From Paraburkholderia ultramafica (GTDB lineage Bacteria > Pseudomonadota > Gammaproteobacteria > Burkholderiales > Burkholderiaceae), in assembly GCF_902859915.1 (NCBI RefSeq), contig NZ_CADIKK010000052.1, forward strand, positions 1-34,053: DNA of 34,053 bases. Direction: 5' to 3'. Shown here in pieces: positions 16,481-24,242 of the stretch. Every line of letters starts with the position of its first letter. Position 1 is the stretch's first letter. The position numbers were made by a program, and so were the translations under genes. The notes beneath the pieces are model-generated. The model did no database searches and had not been told where the DNA came from. It saw only the letters and a list, made by a program, of their open reading frames with translations.

Positions 16481-16486
16481 GTTCTC

Positions 16487-17230
16487 ATGGATGTGAAAAC
16501 TGCAGTACGCGTCTTCGACGTGATAAACCTCTTTGCCGAAGTGCGGCAACCCATGATTTACAGCGAGATCGCGCGTCGGACCGAGATCCCGCTGTCGAGT
16601 TGTCACGCGCTTTTGCAGACCATGGTGGCCAAGGGCTACCTGTACGCGCCGGGCGTGAAGGCCGGCTATTACCCGACCCAGCGGCTGCTGCACGTCGCCC
16701 GCGACATCTGCAGCGAAGACCCGCTGACGCTGCTGTTCCAGCCGCTGCTCAGTTCGCTGCGCGACGCCACCGGCGAGACCGCGGCGCTCGCCACGCTGGC
16801 CGGCAACCGCGTCGTCTATCTGGACGTGATGGAATCGCGCCAGAAGATCCGCTATAGCGACGAGCCCGGTGGCTTCATGTATGTGCATGCGAGCGCGGCG
16901 GGCAAGGCGCTGCTCGGCGCGCTGTCGGTGGACGCGCGCCGCAAGCTGCTCGACAGTTGCGAACCGCTGAGCGCGTCGACCGATGGCTCGGTGATCGATC
17001 GCAAGACGCTCGAGATCGAAGTCGAACAAGGCGTGAAAAACGGCTGGCATCGCTCGACGGGTGAAAACGTCGAAGACGTCGCCGGTCTCGCGCGCGGCTT
17101 CCTGATTCACGGCGAGGCGTTCGCGCTGGTGCTCGGCGGTCCGAAGGCACGGCTCCTCAAAAACGAGCAACGCGCGATCGAAGCGCTGCTCGACATTTAC
17201 GGTCAGATCCCGCCAGCACTGCTCGCGTGA
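16487..17230 (+). CDS. IclR-family transcriptional regulator
   Basis: A 247-residue regulator with an N-terminal winged helix-turn-helix (AVRVFDVINLFAEV; MIYSEIARRTEIPLSSCHALLQTMVAKGYL, about residues 5-55) and the IclR effector-binding domain (RVVYLDVMESRQKIRYSDEPG, FMYVHASAAGKALLGAL, HRSTGENVEDVAGLARGF). The ATG at 16487 is chosen because family homology starts there; upstream codons belong to the MFS remnant region. It is the first gene of the plus-strand catabolic cluster, 68 bases ahead of the cyclase gene, and likely controls it. IclR regulators usually respond to an aromatic or organic-acid intermediate; the ligand here is not known. Confidence 0.92.
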   Translation: MDVKTAVRVFDVINLFAEVRQPMIYSEIARRTEIPLSSCHALLQTMVAKGYLYAPGVKAGYYPTQRLLHVARDICSEDPLTLLFQPLLSSLRDATGETAALATLAGNRVVYLDVMESRQKIRYSDEPGGFMYVHASAAGKALLGALSVDARRKLLDSCEPLSASTDGSVIDRKTLEIEVEQGVKNGWHRSTGENVEDVAGLARGFLIHGEAFALVLGGPKARLLKNEQRAIEALLDIYGQIPPALLA

Positions 17231-17240
17231 CGGCGCGCAT

Positions 17241-17265
17241 CCACGGTTCGTTGTCCGAACGGTGG
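17241..17265. promoter_or_regulatory. Imperfect inverted repeat before the cyclase gene
   Basis: CCACGGTTCG-ttgtc-CGAACGGTGG has 10-bp arms with one mismatch, 11 bases after the iclR-type stop. The GTTCG/CGAAC core resembles palindromes bound by IclR-family regulators, so it may be an operator for the catabolic genes. It could equally form an intercistronic RNA hairpin. Confidence 0.35.
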
Positions 17266-17298
17266 AGCACGCAGGCCAGACAAGCAAAGGACGTTGCA

Positions 17299-18351
17299 AT
17301 GCGCTGGAAGAACAGACCCGAAGGCTCGAACTGGGGCGACTTCGGAGCCGACGACCAACTCGGCAGGCCGAATCTGATCGGCACGGAACAGGTGCTCAAG
17401 GGCGCGCGTGAAATCCGCGCGGGCTTGAGCTTCTGCCTGTCGCTGCCGCTCGACTTTCCCGGCGACAACAAGCTGAACGTGCGCCGTCATCCGCCGGTCT
17501 TGTGGCCCACGTTCAGGGATGACCTGCCTTACGTGAACTTCCCGTTCGCGCGCAATGAACCGGGTGCCACCGACGTGGTCAGCGACGACCAGGTGCTGCT
17601 CAGCCTGCAATACTCGACGCAATGGGATTCGCTCGCGCATGTGGGCGCGCGCTTCGATGCGGACGGCGACGGCGTGCCCGAGAGTGTCTACTACAACGGT
17701 TATCGCGCGCACGCGGACATCGTCGGGCCGATCGAGTATCGGGCGGACGACGGTTTTGCGCCGCACGCATGCGGCGGCGAACACAGTCACGCCGACGTGC
17801 TCGGCATCGAAAACCTCGCGGTCAAAGGCATGCAGGGCCGCGGCGTGCTGGTCGACCTGGTCGCGCACTACGCGCGCGAACATCGCACGGTCGGCTACGA
17901 CGACCTGATGTTCGCGATCGAAGCCGATGGCGTGCAGATCGGGCGCGGCGACATGCTCGTGCTGCGCACCGGCTTCGCCGAAATGGTGCTGGAGATGAAT
18001 CGCCAGCCTGACCAAGCGGTGCTCGACAGTCATTGCTGCGCACTCGACGGCCGCGACGAACGCCTGCTGCAATGGCTCACCGATTCGGGCATCGCCGCGC
18101 TCGCCGCCGACAACTACGCGGTCGAACGCTATCCGGCGCGCTCGCCCGCCACGCCAGGCGAGCATCCGCTGCTGCCGCTGCATCACCATTGCCTTTTCAA
18201 ACTCGGTTTGCCGCTCGGCGAACTCTGGTACTTGCGCGATCTGGCCAACTGGCTGCGCGCAAACGGCCGCTCGCATTTCATGCTGACCGCGCCGCCGCTT
18301 CGATTGCCGGGCGCGATGGGTTCGCCCGTCACGCCGATCGCGACAGTCTGA
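17299..18351 (+). CDS. Putative cyclase / metal-dependent hydrolase (PF04199)
   Basis: A 350-residue protein of the long form of the putative cyclase family, which includes isatin hydrolase; kynurenine formamidase is a shorter relative. The metal-site region reads QYSTQWDSLAHVG (about 104-116, Asp110 and His114), like the QWDSLxHV motif of this subfamily. GVLVDLVAHYAREHRTVGYDD, IGRGDMLVLRTG and LPLHHHCLFKLGLPLGELWYL follow. Members hydrolyse cyclic amides, lactams or related ring compounds with a divalent metal. The ATG at 17299 is supported by an AAAGGA site. It leads the enzymes of the IclR-controlled cluster, suggesting a ring-opening or amide-hydrolysis step; the substrate is unknown. Confidence 0.85.
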   Translation: MRWKNRPEGSNWGDFGADDQLGRPNLIGTEQVLKGAREIRAGLSFCLSLPLDFPGDNKLNVRRHPPVLWPTFRDDLPYVNFPFARNEPGATDVVSDDQVLLSLQYSTQWDSLAHVGARFDADGDGVPESVYYNGYRAHADIVGPIEYRADDGFAPHACGGEHSHADVLGIENLAVKGMQGRGVLVDLVAHYAREHRTVGYDDLMFAIEADGVQIGRGDMLVLRTGFAEMVLEMNRQPDQAVLDSHCCALDGRDERLLQWLTDSGIAALAADNYAVERYPARSPATPGEHPLLPLHHHCLFKLGLPLGELWYLRDLANWLRANGRSHFMLTAPPLRLPGAMGSPVTPIATV

Positions 18352-18383
18352 ACTGTTCCTCTTTCCCTTTCTGAATCTGAAAC

Positions 18384-19085
18384 ATGGCCAAAGAACGAGT
18401 GTTGATTACCGGCGGCGCCGCCGGCATCGGTGCGGCATGCGCCGAGCGCTGCAAGGCGGATGGTTATGACGTGATCGTGATCGACCGTGTGGGCGATGGG
18501 CTGATCGCCGACCTGTCGGACCCGCAAGCGACCGCGAGCGCGCTCGAACGCGCACTCGAAGGCGGTCCGATTACGCGTCTCGTCAATAACGTCGGCGTCG
18601 TGGTGCCGGCGAATGCGGAAGATCAATCGCTCGACGAACTCGAACGCGCGTGGGCGCTCAACGTGCGTTGCTCGTTGCAATGTATGCAGGCGCTGTTGCC
18701 CGGCATGAAGGCAGCGGGCTTTGGACGGATCGTCAATATGTCCTCGCGCGCGGCGCTCGGCAAGGAATTGCGCACCGCCTATTCGGCAACCAAGGCCGCG
18801 TTGATCGGCATGACGCGCGTGTGGGCGCTCGAACTCGGCGCGTTCGGCGTGACCGCGAACGCGATCGGCCCCGGCCCGATTCGCACCGAACTGTTCGACC
18901 GCGCGAATCCGCCGGATGCGCCGCGCACGCGCGCGATCATCGACAGCGTGCCGGTCAAACGCGTCGGCACGCCGGACGACGTCGCGCATGCCGCGTCGTA
19001 TCTGCTCGATGCGCGCAGCGGTTTCGTCACGGGCCAGGTGCTGTACGTGTGCGGCGGCATGACCGTCGGCGTCGCGGGAGTCTGA
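18384..19085 (+). CDS. Short-chain dehydrogenase/reductase (SDR)
   Basis: A 233-residue classical SDR, an NAD(P)-dependent alcohol/ketone oxidoreductase. Nucleotide-binding TGGAAGIG is at 9-16, NNVG at 68-71, catalytic Ser at 120/121 (NMSSRAALG) and the YxxxK pair Tyr133/Lys137 (AYSATKAAL). IGPGPIRTELF and a final GFVTGQVLYVCGGMTVG are also typical. An Asp at position 34 (VIVIDR) after the second strand suggests NAD(H) preference. It follows the cyclase gene by 32 bases and ends two bases before the next ATG, so it is cotranscribed. It probably oxidises a hydroxy intermediate in the same pathway. Confidence 0.93.
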   Translation: MAKERVLITGGAAGIGAACAERCKADGYDVIVIDRVGDGLIADLSDPQATASALERALEGGPITRLVNNVGVVVPANAEDQSLDELERAWALNVRCSLQCMQALLPGMKAAGFGRIVNMSSRAALGKELRTAYSATKAALIGMTRVWALELGAFGVTANAIGPGPIRTELFDRANPPDAPRTRAIIDSVPVKRVGTPDDVAHAASYLLDARSGFVTGQVLYVCGGMTVGVAGV

Positions 19086-19087
19086 GC

Positions 19088-20047
19088 ATGCGCGCTCAGG
19101 TGACGCGGCGTGCGGGGATTGTCGGCGGCGGAAGTATCGGCATTGCGTTCGCGGTGGTGTTTGCGCGCGCCGGCTGGCAGGTGCGCCTGTTCGATCCGGC
19201 GGCAGAGCGGCGCGAGCTTGCACCGGCGGAGATCCTGCAACGTCTTGAAGAGCTGACCCGCTTCGGGCTGCTCGAAGAAGCGGCGAACGTGGTGGCGGCT
19301 CGCGTCGAGATCGTCGCGACACTGGACGCCGCCGCAGCGAATGCCGATCTCGTGCAGGAGTGCGCCCCCGAGCGCGAGGAGATCAAGCGCGAGCTGTTCG
19401 CGCAACTCGATCGCGCCGCGCCCGCGTACGCGATTCTGGCGAGCGCGTCGTCGTTTCTAGCGACCTCGCGCTTTATCGACGACACGATGCCGGGTCGCGG
19501 TCGTTGCCTCGTCGCGCATCCGGGCAATCCGCCCTATCTGATTCCCGTCGTCGAAATCGTGCCCGCGCCGTTCACCGATGACGGCGCCGTTACGCGCGCG
19601 ATCGATCTCTACACCGATGCCGGCCTCAAACCAGTGCGCGTCATGCGGGAACTGGAAGGCTTCGTCTTCAACCGGCTGCAAGGCGCGCTGTTGCGCGAAG
19701 CGTATTGCCTCGTGCGCGACGGCGTCGCCTCGGTGGACGACATCGACACCGTCGTGCGTGAAGCGCTCGGTTTGCGCTGGTCGGTGATCGGCCCATTCGA
19801 AACCGCCGATCTGAATACGCGCGGCGGCATCGCCTCACACGCGCAGAAGATGGGCCCCTCGTACGCGCGCATGGGCGCCGAACGCGGACAGCACGATCCA
19901 TGGACGCCGGAACTCGTCGCCGAAGTGACGGCCGCGCGCCGCAGCGCATTGCCGCTCGACCAATGGGAAGCGCGCGTCGCCTGGCGCGATCGCGCGTTGA
20001 TGAAGCTGGCCCAGTATCGCAAGGAATCCGTATCGAACGATTCATAG
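19088..20047 (+). CDS. 3-hydroxyacyl-CoA dehydrogenase / lambda-crystallin family enzyme
   Basis: A 319-residue NAD-dependent dehydrogenase. The Rossmann motif GIVGGGSIG lies at 10-18, followed by FDPAAERR. The family block ECAPEREEIKRELFAQLD, the catalytic His144 in VAHPGNPPYLIP, Glu156 in VVEIVPAP and Asn195 in GFVFNRLQGALLREAY match the HAD fold. Single-domain members of this length include L-gulonate 3-dehydrogenase (lambda-crystallin), carnitine dehydrogenase and 3-hydroxybutyryl-CoA dehydrogenase; the sequence does not decide among them. The start at 19088 follows the SDR stop by two bases, giving tight coupling. Confidence 0.9.
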   Translation: MRAQVTRRAGIVGGGSIGIAFAVVFARAGWQVRLFDPAAERRELAPAEILQRLEELTRFGLLEEAANVVAARVEIVATLDAAAANADLVQECAPEREEIKRELFAQLDRAAPAYAILASASSFLATSRFIDDTMPGRGRCLVAHPGNPPYLIPVVEIVPAPFTDDGAVTRAIDLYTDAGLKPVRVMRELEGFVFNRLQGALLREAYCLVRDGVASVDDIDTVVREALGLRWSVIGPFETADLNTRGGIASHAQKMGPSYARMGAERGQHDPWTPELVAEVTAARRSALPLDQWEARVAWRDRALMKLAQYRKESVSNDS

Positions 20048-20122
20048 CGGCAGCCGTTACATTCCGCCATCTTCGCCGCATGACCCGAAAACTATTATTC
20101 GACCAAACCTGGAGACAGTCAC

Positions 20123-21451
20123 ATGCAGAAAATCACCGCCTTCTTCACCGAGCTGATGCGCAAGTATTTGCCCGACCCATTCGTGTTCGCGATCGGCCTC
20201 ACGCTGCTCACGATGATTCTCGCCGTGCTCGTTCAGGGCCAGGCGGTCGCCGCGCTCACCCTGAGTTGGGGCAAGGGTTTCTGGGCGCTGCTCGCGTTCA
20301 CGACGCAGATGGCGGTGATTCTCGCGATGGGCTATGTGCTCGCCACCGCGCCGCTGACCGAAAGGTTCCTCGACCGGCTGGTCGCGCGGGTACACGATCC
20401 GCGCACGGCGGTGATCGTCGCGACGCTGGTCGGCGGTATCGGCAGCTATCTGAACTGGGGCTTTGGTCTCGTGATCGGCGGCATCGTGGCGCGCAAGCTC
20501 GCGATGAGCATCAAGGGCGTGCATTACCCGCTGATCATCGCGTCCGCGTATAGCGGCTTCACGATGTACGGTCTCGGTCTGTCGGCGAGCATTCCCGTGC
20601 TGATCTCCACCAAGGGGCATCCGATGGAAGCGCAGATGGGCGTGATTCCGCTCGCGCAAACGATCTTCTCGCCGACCATGCTGATCACGAGCCTCGTCGT
20701 CATCATCACACTGCCGCTGCTCAACGCATGGCTGCATCCGAAGCCGGGCCAGCCGGTCACGGAAATCAACCCCGCGCTGTACGAAGCGCCGAAAGTCGCA
20801 ACGCCCGCGCTCGATATCGACGAAAGCAACACGATTGCCAACCGCCTGAACAACAGCCGCCTGTTGAGTTATCTGATCGGCGTGATCGGCGTGATCTACG
20901 TGGCGCTGCATTTCCACGGCGGCGGTTCGATGGACCTGAACCTGATCAACTTCATCATTCTGTTTCTCGGCATCATCCTGCTCGGCACGCCGATTCGCTA
21001 CGTCGAAAAGCTCAACGAAGGGATTCGCACGATCAGCGGCATCATTCTGCAGTACCCGTTCTATGCGGGCATCATGGCGATCATGGCGGCGTCGGGTCTG
21101 GTCAACACGTTCTCGCATTTCTTCGTCAACATCGCGACGCCCGCCACGCTGCCGTTCTGGGGCCTGGTCAGTTCGTTCTTCATCAACTTCTTCGCGCCCT
21201 CGGGCGGTGGCCACTGGGTAATTCAGGGGCCATTCATGATCGAGGCGGCCAAGTCGATCGGCGCATCGGTCGGCCACACCGCGACCGCCGTGATGCTCGG
21301 CAACGCATGGAACGATCTGATCCAGCCGTTCTGGATCCTGCCGGCGCTCGCGCTGTCGAAGCTGAAACTGAAGGACATCATGGGCTATACGGTCATCATG
21401 ATGTTCTGGATCGGCATCGTGTACACGGTGGCGATTCTCGCCTGGGGTTGA
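20123..21451 (+). CDS. AtoE-type short-chain fatty acid transporter
   Basis: A 442-residue integral membrane protein of the AtoE family, which imports short-chain fatty acids such as acetoacetate or butyrate. It has about ten hydrophobic helices and family landmarks: RKYLPDPFVFAIGLTLLT near the start, GGIGSYLNWGFGLVIGGIVARKLA, YSGFTMYGLGLSASIPVL, and FFAPSGGGHWVIQGPFM and MLGNAWNDLIQPFWILPALALSKLKLKDIMGY towards the C-terminus. A GGAGA ribosome site precedes the ATG. It lies inside the IclR-led cluster 75 bases after the dehydrogenase, so it probably brings in the organic-acid substrate. Confidence 0.93.
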   Translation: MQKITAFFTELMRKYLPDPFVFAIGLTLLTMILAVLVQGQAVAALTLSWGKGFWALLAFTTQMAVILAMGYVLATAPLTERFLDRLVARVHDPRTAVIVATLVGGIGSYLNWGFGLVIGGIVARKLAMSIKGVHYPLIIASAYSGFTMYGLGLSASIPVLISTKGHPMEAQMGVIPLAQTIFSPTMLITSLVVIITLPLLNAWLHPKPGQPVTEINPALYEAPKVATPALDIDESNTIANRLNNSRLLSYLIGVIGVIYVALHFHGGGSMDLNLINFIILFLGIILLGTPIRYVEKLNEGIRTISGIILQYPFYAGIMAIMAASGLVNTFSHFFVNIATPATLPFWGLVSSFFINFFAPSGGGHWVIQGPFMIEAAKSIGASVGHTATAVMLGNAWNDLIQPFWILPALALSKLKLKDIMGYTVIMMFWIGIVYTVAILAWG

Positions 21452-21502
21452 GCAAAAACATCCGGCCGCAGCATTGCGGCCTATTCGATGGAGAAGTCTC
21501 GA

Positions 21503-21787
21503 ATGCTATATCTGGTTCACATGCAGGTTCAGATTCCTGCCGACGTCGACACGGCGTTGACCGATCGCCTGAAGGCCGAAGAAAAGGCCTTCTCGCAGAA
21601 ACTGCAGCACGAGGGTAAGTGGCGTCACCTGTGGCGCGTGGCGGGACAGTACGCGAATTACAGCGTGTTCGACGTCGAGTCGAATGACGAGCTGCACACG
21701 CTGCTCAGTTCGTTGCCGCTCTTTCCGTACATGGCCGTGAACGTGACGCCGCTCGCGCAGCATCCGTCCGCGATCGCGCAGAACTGA
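21503..21787 (+). CDS. Muconolactone delta-isomerase-like protein
   Basis: A 94-residue protein of the muconolactone isomerase (CatC) family: MLYLVHMQVQIPADV, KAEEKAFSQKLQHEGKWRHLWRVAGQYANYSVFDVESNDELH and LLSSLPLFPYMAVNVTPLAQHPS match the ferredoxin-like fold of the ~96-residue enzymes. CatC isomerises muconolactone to the enol-lactone in the catechol branch of the beta-ketoadipate pathway. Here no catA or catB is nearby, so the natural substrate may be a different lactone. The start at 21503 is chosen because GGAGA lies at a suitable distance; an ATG at 21488 is upstream of that site. Confidence 0.88.
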   Translation: MLYLVHMQVQIPADVDTALTDRLKAEEKAFSQKLQHEGKWRHLWRVAGQYANYSVFDVESNDELHTLLSSLPLFPYMAVNVTPLAQHPSAIAQN

Positions 21788-21799
21788 AGCGGAGCGCAG

Positions 21800-22096
21800 A
21801 TGCCCTACATCATCGAAACATTCGACAAGCCTGGCCACGCCGACGTCCGCACGCGTGAGCGTGATACCCATCTGGCGTTTCTGGAGAAGCACAAGGCGTT
21901 GCTGCTCGCTTGCGGCGCGAAGCTGAACGACGACGGCAGCGGCGCGGGCGGCGGCGTGTATGTCGTCGATCTGGAAACGCGCGAGGAAGCCGAGAAGTTT
22001 ATCGCGGCCGATCCGTTTTCATTGGTCGATCTGTTCGAGCGCGTGACGATCACCCGCTGGCGCAAGGCTTATTTCGACGGCGAGTGCTGTTTGTAG
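21800..22096 (+). CDS. YCII-domain protein
   Basis: A 98-residue single-domain protein of the YCII/YciI-like family (PF03795): MPYIIETFDKPGHADVRTRERDTHLAFLEKHKALL, then GGGVYVVDLETREEAEKFIAADPFSLVDLFERVTITRWRKA. The conserved DPF segment and the His in the first helix match the family, whose fold resembles muconolactone isomerase and ABM monooxygenases. Catalytic roles are mostly unproven, though some relatives act on halogenated aromatics. It starts 12 bases after the isomerase-like gene with GCGGAGC as ribosome site and ends the cluster. Confidence 0.85.
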   Translation: MPYIIETFDKPGHADVRTRERDTHLAFLEKHKALLLACGAKLNDDGSGAGGGVYVVDLETREEAEKFIAADPFSLVDLFERVTITRWRKAYFDGECCL

Positions 22097-22111
22097 AGCG
22101 GGCATTGCGCG

Positions 22112-22129
22112 GGCATGCGAACGCATGCC
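22112..22129. terminator. Hairpin between convergent YCII and dihydroxyacetone kinase genes
   Basis: GGCATGCG-AA-CGCATGCC is a perfect 8-bp stem with a two-base centre (the real loop is likely four or more bases), within an outer GAGCG...CGCTC pairing (22096-22140). It is placed 16 bases after one stop and 10 before the other, so it may act in both directions. No T-run follows. Confidence 0.4.
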
Positions 22130-22138
22130 GCCACTCGC

Positions 22139-23842
22139 TCAACCGTTCAGCACCGCGCTAATCGCGATAAGCCACAACGCCACCGCATGCGCGCCCGGGT
22201 CCGCGTGACCAAGCGCACGATCGCCGAGATAACTCGAACGACCGCGTCGCGGACGCATCGACGCCGTATGCGCCGCACCTTCGGTGGCCGCGTCGACGGC
22301 AGCTTGCAACGCCGCGTGGATCTCCTGCGAGCGTGCGAGCGCGGACTGCAACGCATCGGCGGCGGGTTTCAGCGCATCGACCATCGTGCGATCGCCCGGC
22401 TGCGCACCGCCGAGCTCCATCAATCCGTTGACGCCCGCGCTGAACGCCGCCGCCCATTGCTGCGCGGTGGCGCCGCCCGGCTGTTCTAGCGTAGCAGCGG
22501 CACGCAACAGCAGCACCGCGTACAGCGGACCCGAGGTCCCGCCGACCACACGTCGCAGCGTCGCGGACATGCTGCGCAACACGGCGCCCGGCGTCGATTC
22601 GGCGGGATAGCCATCGATCTCATGAAGCACCGCGCGCGCGCCGCGCGACAGACTGATACCGAGATCTCCATCGCCGACGCGTTGATCCATCTCGGTCAGC
22701 GCCGGTTCCGCTGTCAGCAGGCACGCACACACGGCTTCGATCACGCGGCGCAGCGTCGCTTCGCGCGCCAGCGTCGCACCGCTCGCGCGCTCCGGCGTAA
22801 CCGGTGCGGCCCGCACCGATACCGGCGCGACGCGGCCGCTCAACCCGGGCCATGCGCTGGTGTGCGTGACGGCATCGAGCCAGCCGAGCCGTTCATCGTC
22901 CACTCGCAACAGCGTCAACGAGATGCCCGACATTTCCAGCGCACTCAGGAACGTGCCGGCCCACGCGCGCTCCACCTTGATGCCGCGCCCAGCCAGATAA
23001 CGCAACGCGGACCTGGCCGCAATGTTCAATTCGCTCGACGGCGTGCCGCCGAGGTTGTTCACCAGCAGCGCCACTCGCCCACCGGCTTGCAGCGACAGAT
23101 CGCCGACGATCTTCGCCAGCAGCTTGTCGACGATCGCGTCGGCCGGCTCCATCGCGCCGCGCTCCACACCAGGTTCGCCATGAATGCCGAGACCCCATTC
23201 GATTTCGCCATCGGCCAGTTCGAACCCAGGCTTGCCCGCGGCCGGCACCGTGCACGGCGTGAGCGCGACGCCCATCGTGCCGAGCGCAGCGGCGCCCTCG
23301 CGCGCGATCCGCGCGACCACGGCCAACGGCCGGCCGGCGGCGGCTGCCGCACCCGCGATCTTGTGAACCAGCACGGTCCCCGCGAGCCCGCGACGGCCCG
23401 CATGGTCGCCGCTCGCCGTCAGCGCGACGTCGTCGGCGACGATCACCATCTCGGTGGGGATGCCCTCGGCGCGCGCGATCTCGGCGGCGAGCCCGAAGTT
23501 GAAACGGTCGCCCGTGTAGTTCTTCACGATCAGCAACGCACCTGCCGGGCCGGCCACCGCGCGTATCGCGTCGAGTACCGCGTCCGTGGACGGCGACGTG
23601 AAGACTTCGCCCGCCACCGCCGCGCTCAGCATGCCGTGGCCCACATAGCCGCCATGCGCGGGCTCGTGGCCCGAGCCGCCGCCCGAGATCAGCGCGACTT
23701 CGCCGCGCGCGGCAACGGCCTCGGCATCGGCCCGCACGACGATCGTGCTGCCTTGCAATAGCGAGAGATTGGGATTGAGCGCCGCGAGCCCGTCGAGCAT
23801 GTCGGGGACAACGGCGCAGACGTCGTTGATGAGCTTCTTCAT
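22139..23842 (-). CDS. Dihydroxyacetone kinase, fused DhaK-DhaL
   Basis: ATP-dependent dihydroxyacetone (glycerone) kinase of 567 residues. The N-terminal DhaK domain has LISGGGSGHEPAHGGYVGHGMLSAAVAGEVFTSP (51-84) and the substrate-binding His221 in GLGIHGEPGVER, which forms a hemiaminal with dihydroxyacetone in this family. The C-terminal DhaL domain binds ATP and magnesium through Asp386, Asp391 and Asp393 (MDQRVGDGDLGISL), with a later GGTSGPLYAVLL motif. Fusion of the two domains indicates the ATP-using (Citrobacter-type) enzyme, not the PTS-coupled form. An AAGGAA site precedes the ATG. It stands alone, convergent with the catabolic cluster. Confidence 0.94.
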   Translation of the reverse strand: MKKLINDVCAVVPDMLDGLAALNPNLSLLQGSTIVVRADAEAVAARGEVALISGGGSGHEPAHGGYVGHGMLSAAVAGEVFTSPSTDAVLDAIRAVAGPAGALLIVKNYTGDRFNFGLAAEIARAEGIPTEMVIVADDVALTASGDHAGRRGLAGTVLVHKIAGAAAAAGRPLAVVARIAREGAAALGTMGVALTPCTVPAAGKPGFELADGEIEWGLGIHGEPGVERGAMEPADAIVDKLLAKIVGDLSLQAGGRVALLVNNLGGTPSSELNIAARSALRYLAGRGIKVERAWAGTFLSALEMSGISLTLLRVDDERLGWLDAVTHTSAWPGLSGRVAPVSVRAAPVTPERASGATLAREATLRRVIEAVCACLLTAEPALTEMDQRVGDGDLGISLSRGARAVLHEIDGYPAESTPGAVLRSMSATLRRVVGGTSGPLYAVLLLRAAATLEQPGGATAQQWAAAFSAGVNGLMELGGAQPGDRTMVDALKPAADALQSALARSQEIHAALQAAVDAATEGAAHTASMRPRRGRSSYLGDRALGHADPGAHAVALWLIAISAVLNG

Positions 23843-24044
23843 AGCGTCAGCTTCCTTTCAAGCTGCCGGCGCCGCGTCGCGCGCTGACGGCAGTTTATTC
23901 AGTTGCGAAACCGGAAGGCTCAACTGTACCGCGCATTAACGAAAGACGACGCAATTGGACAAGCGTGAACGCGTAACGGCACTCGCGAACGAATCAGGCG
24001 GCGAAGAAGGGGAGGCAATGCAGAAGGGACAAACTGACAGCACA

Positions 24045-24074
24045 GTAGACGAAAGCGGAACCGCTTTCGTCTAC
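24045..24074 (-). terminator. Perfect 14-bp hairpin after tRNA-Val
   Basis: GTAGACGAAAGCGG (24045-24058) and CCGCTTTCGTCTAC (24061-24074) are exact reverse complements separated by two bases. The hairpin starts 14 bases beyond the tRNA CCA end on the minus strand, the usual place for a tRNA terminator. Only a weakly T-rich stretch (TGTGCTGTCAGTTTGT) follows. Confidence 0.55.
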
Positions 24075-24087
24075 GTCACTGATGCGT

Positions 24088-24164
24088 TGGTAGGCTCGAT
24101 TGGATTCGAACCAACGACCCCCACCATGTCAAGGTGGTGCTCTAACCAACTGAGCTACGAGCCT
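24088..24164 (-). tRNA. tRNA-Val(GAC)
   Basis: Minus strand, 77 nucleotides including encoded CCA. The acceptor stem AGGCTCG/CGAGCCT is perfect, the D-arm reads GCTCAGTTGGTTAGAGC, the anticodon stem-loop CCACC-TTGACAT-GGTGG gives anticodon GAC (valine), and the T-arm is GTTGG-TTCGAAT-CCAAT. It translates GUC/GUU codons. Confidence 0.95.
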
Positions 24165-24242
24165 TTAGAGCGGCGAATTATAGAGACTCCGCGAGCGCGG
24201 CACAAGCCCTAACCGCTCTTTATAGCGACGCGGGTACTTCTC

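Noticed and set aside
18384..20047. SDR and HAD-type genes as a fatty-acid beta-oxidation module
   Set aside because: No enoyl-CoA hydratase, acyl-CoA dehydrogenase, thiolase or CoA ligase is adjacent, so classical beta-oxidation is not supported.
24045..24074. The 14-bp palindrome as a CRISPR repeat or att site
   Set aside because: Single copy with no spaced repeats; its place just after tRNA-Val is best explained as a terminator, and no integrase gene or duplicated tRNA end is present.
23955..24212. 85-codon open frame overlapping tRNA-Val
   Set aside because: It runs through the whole tRNA gene on the opposite strand and contains the translated hairpin; not a plausible gene.
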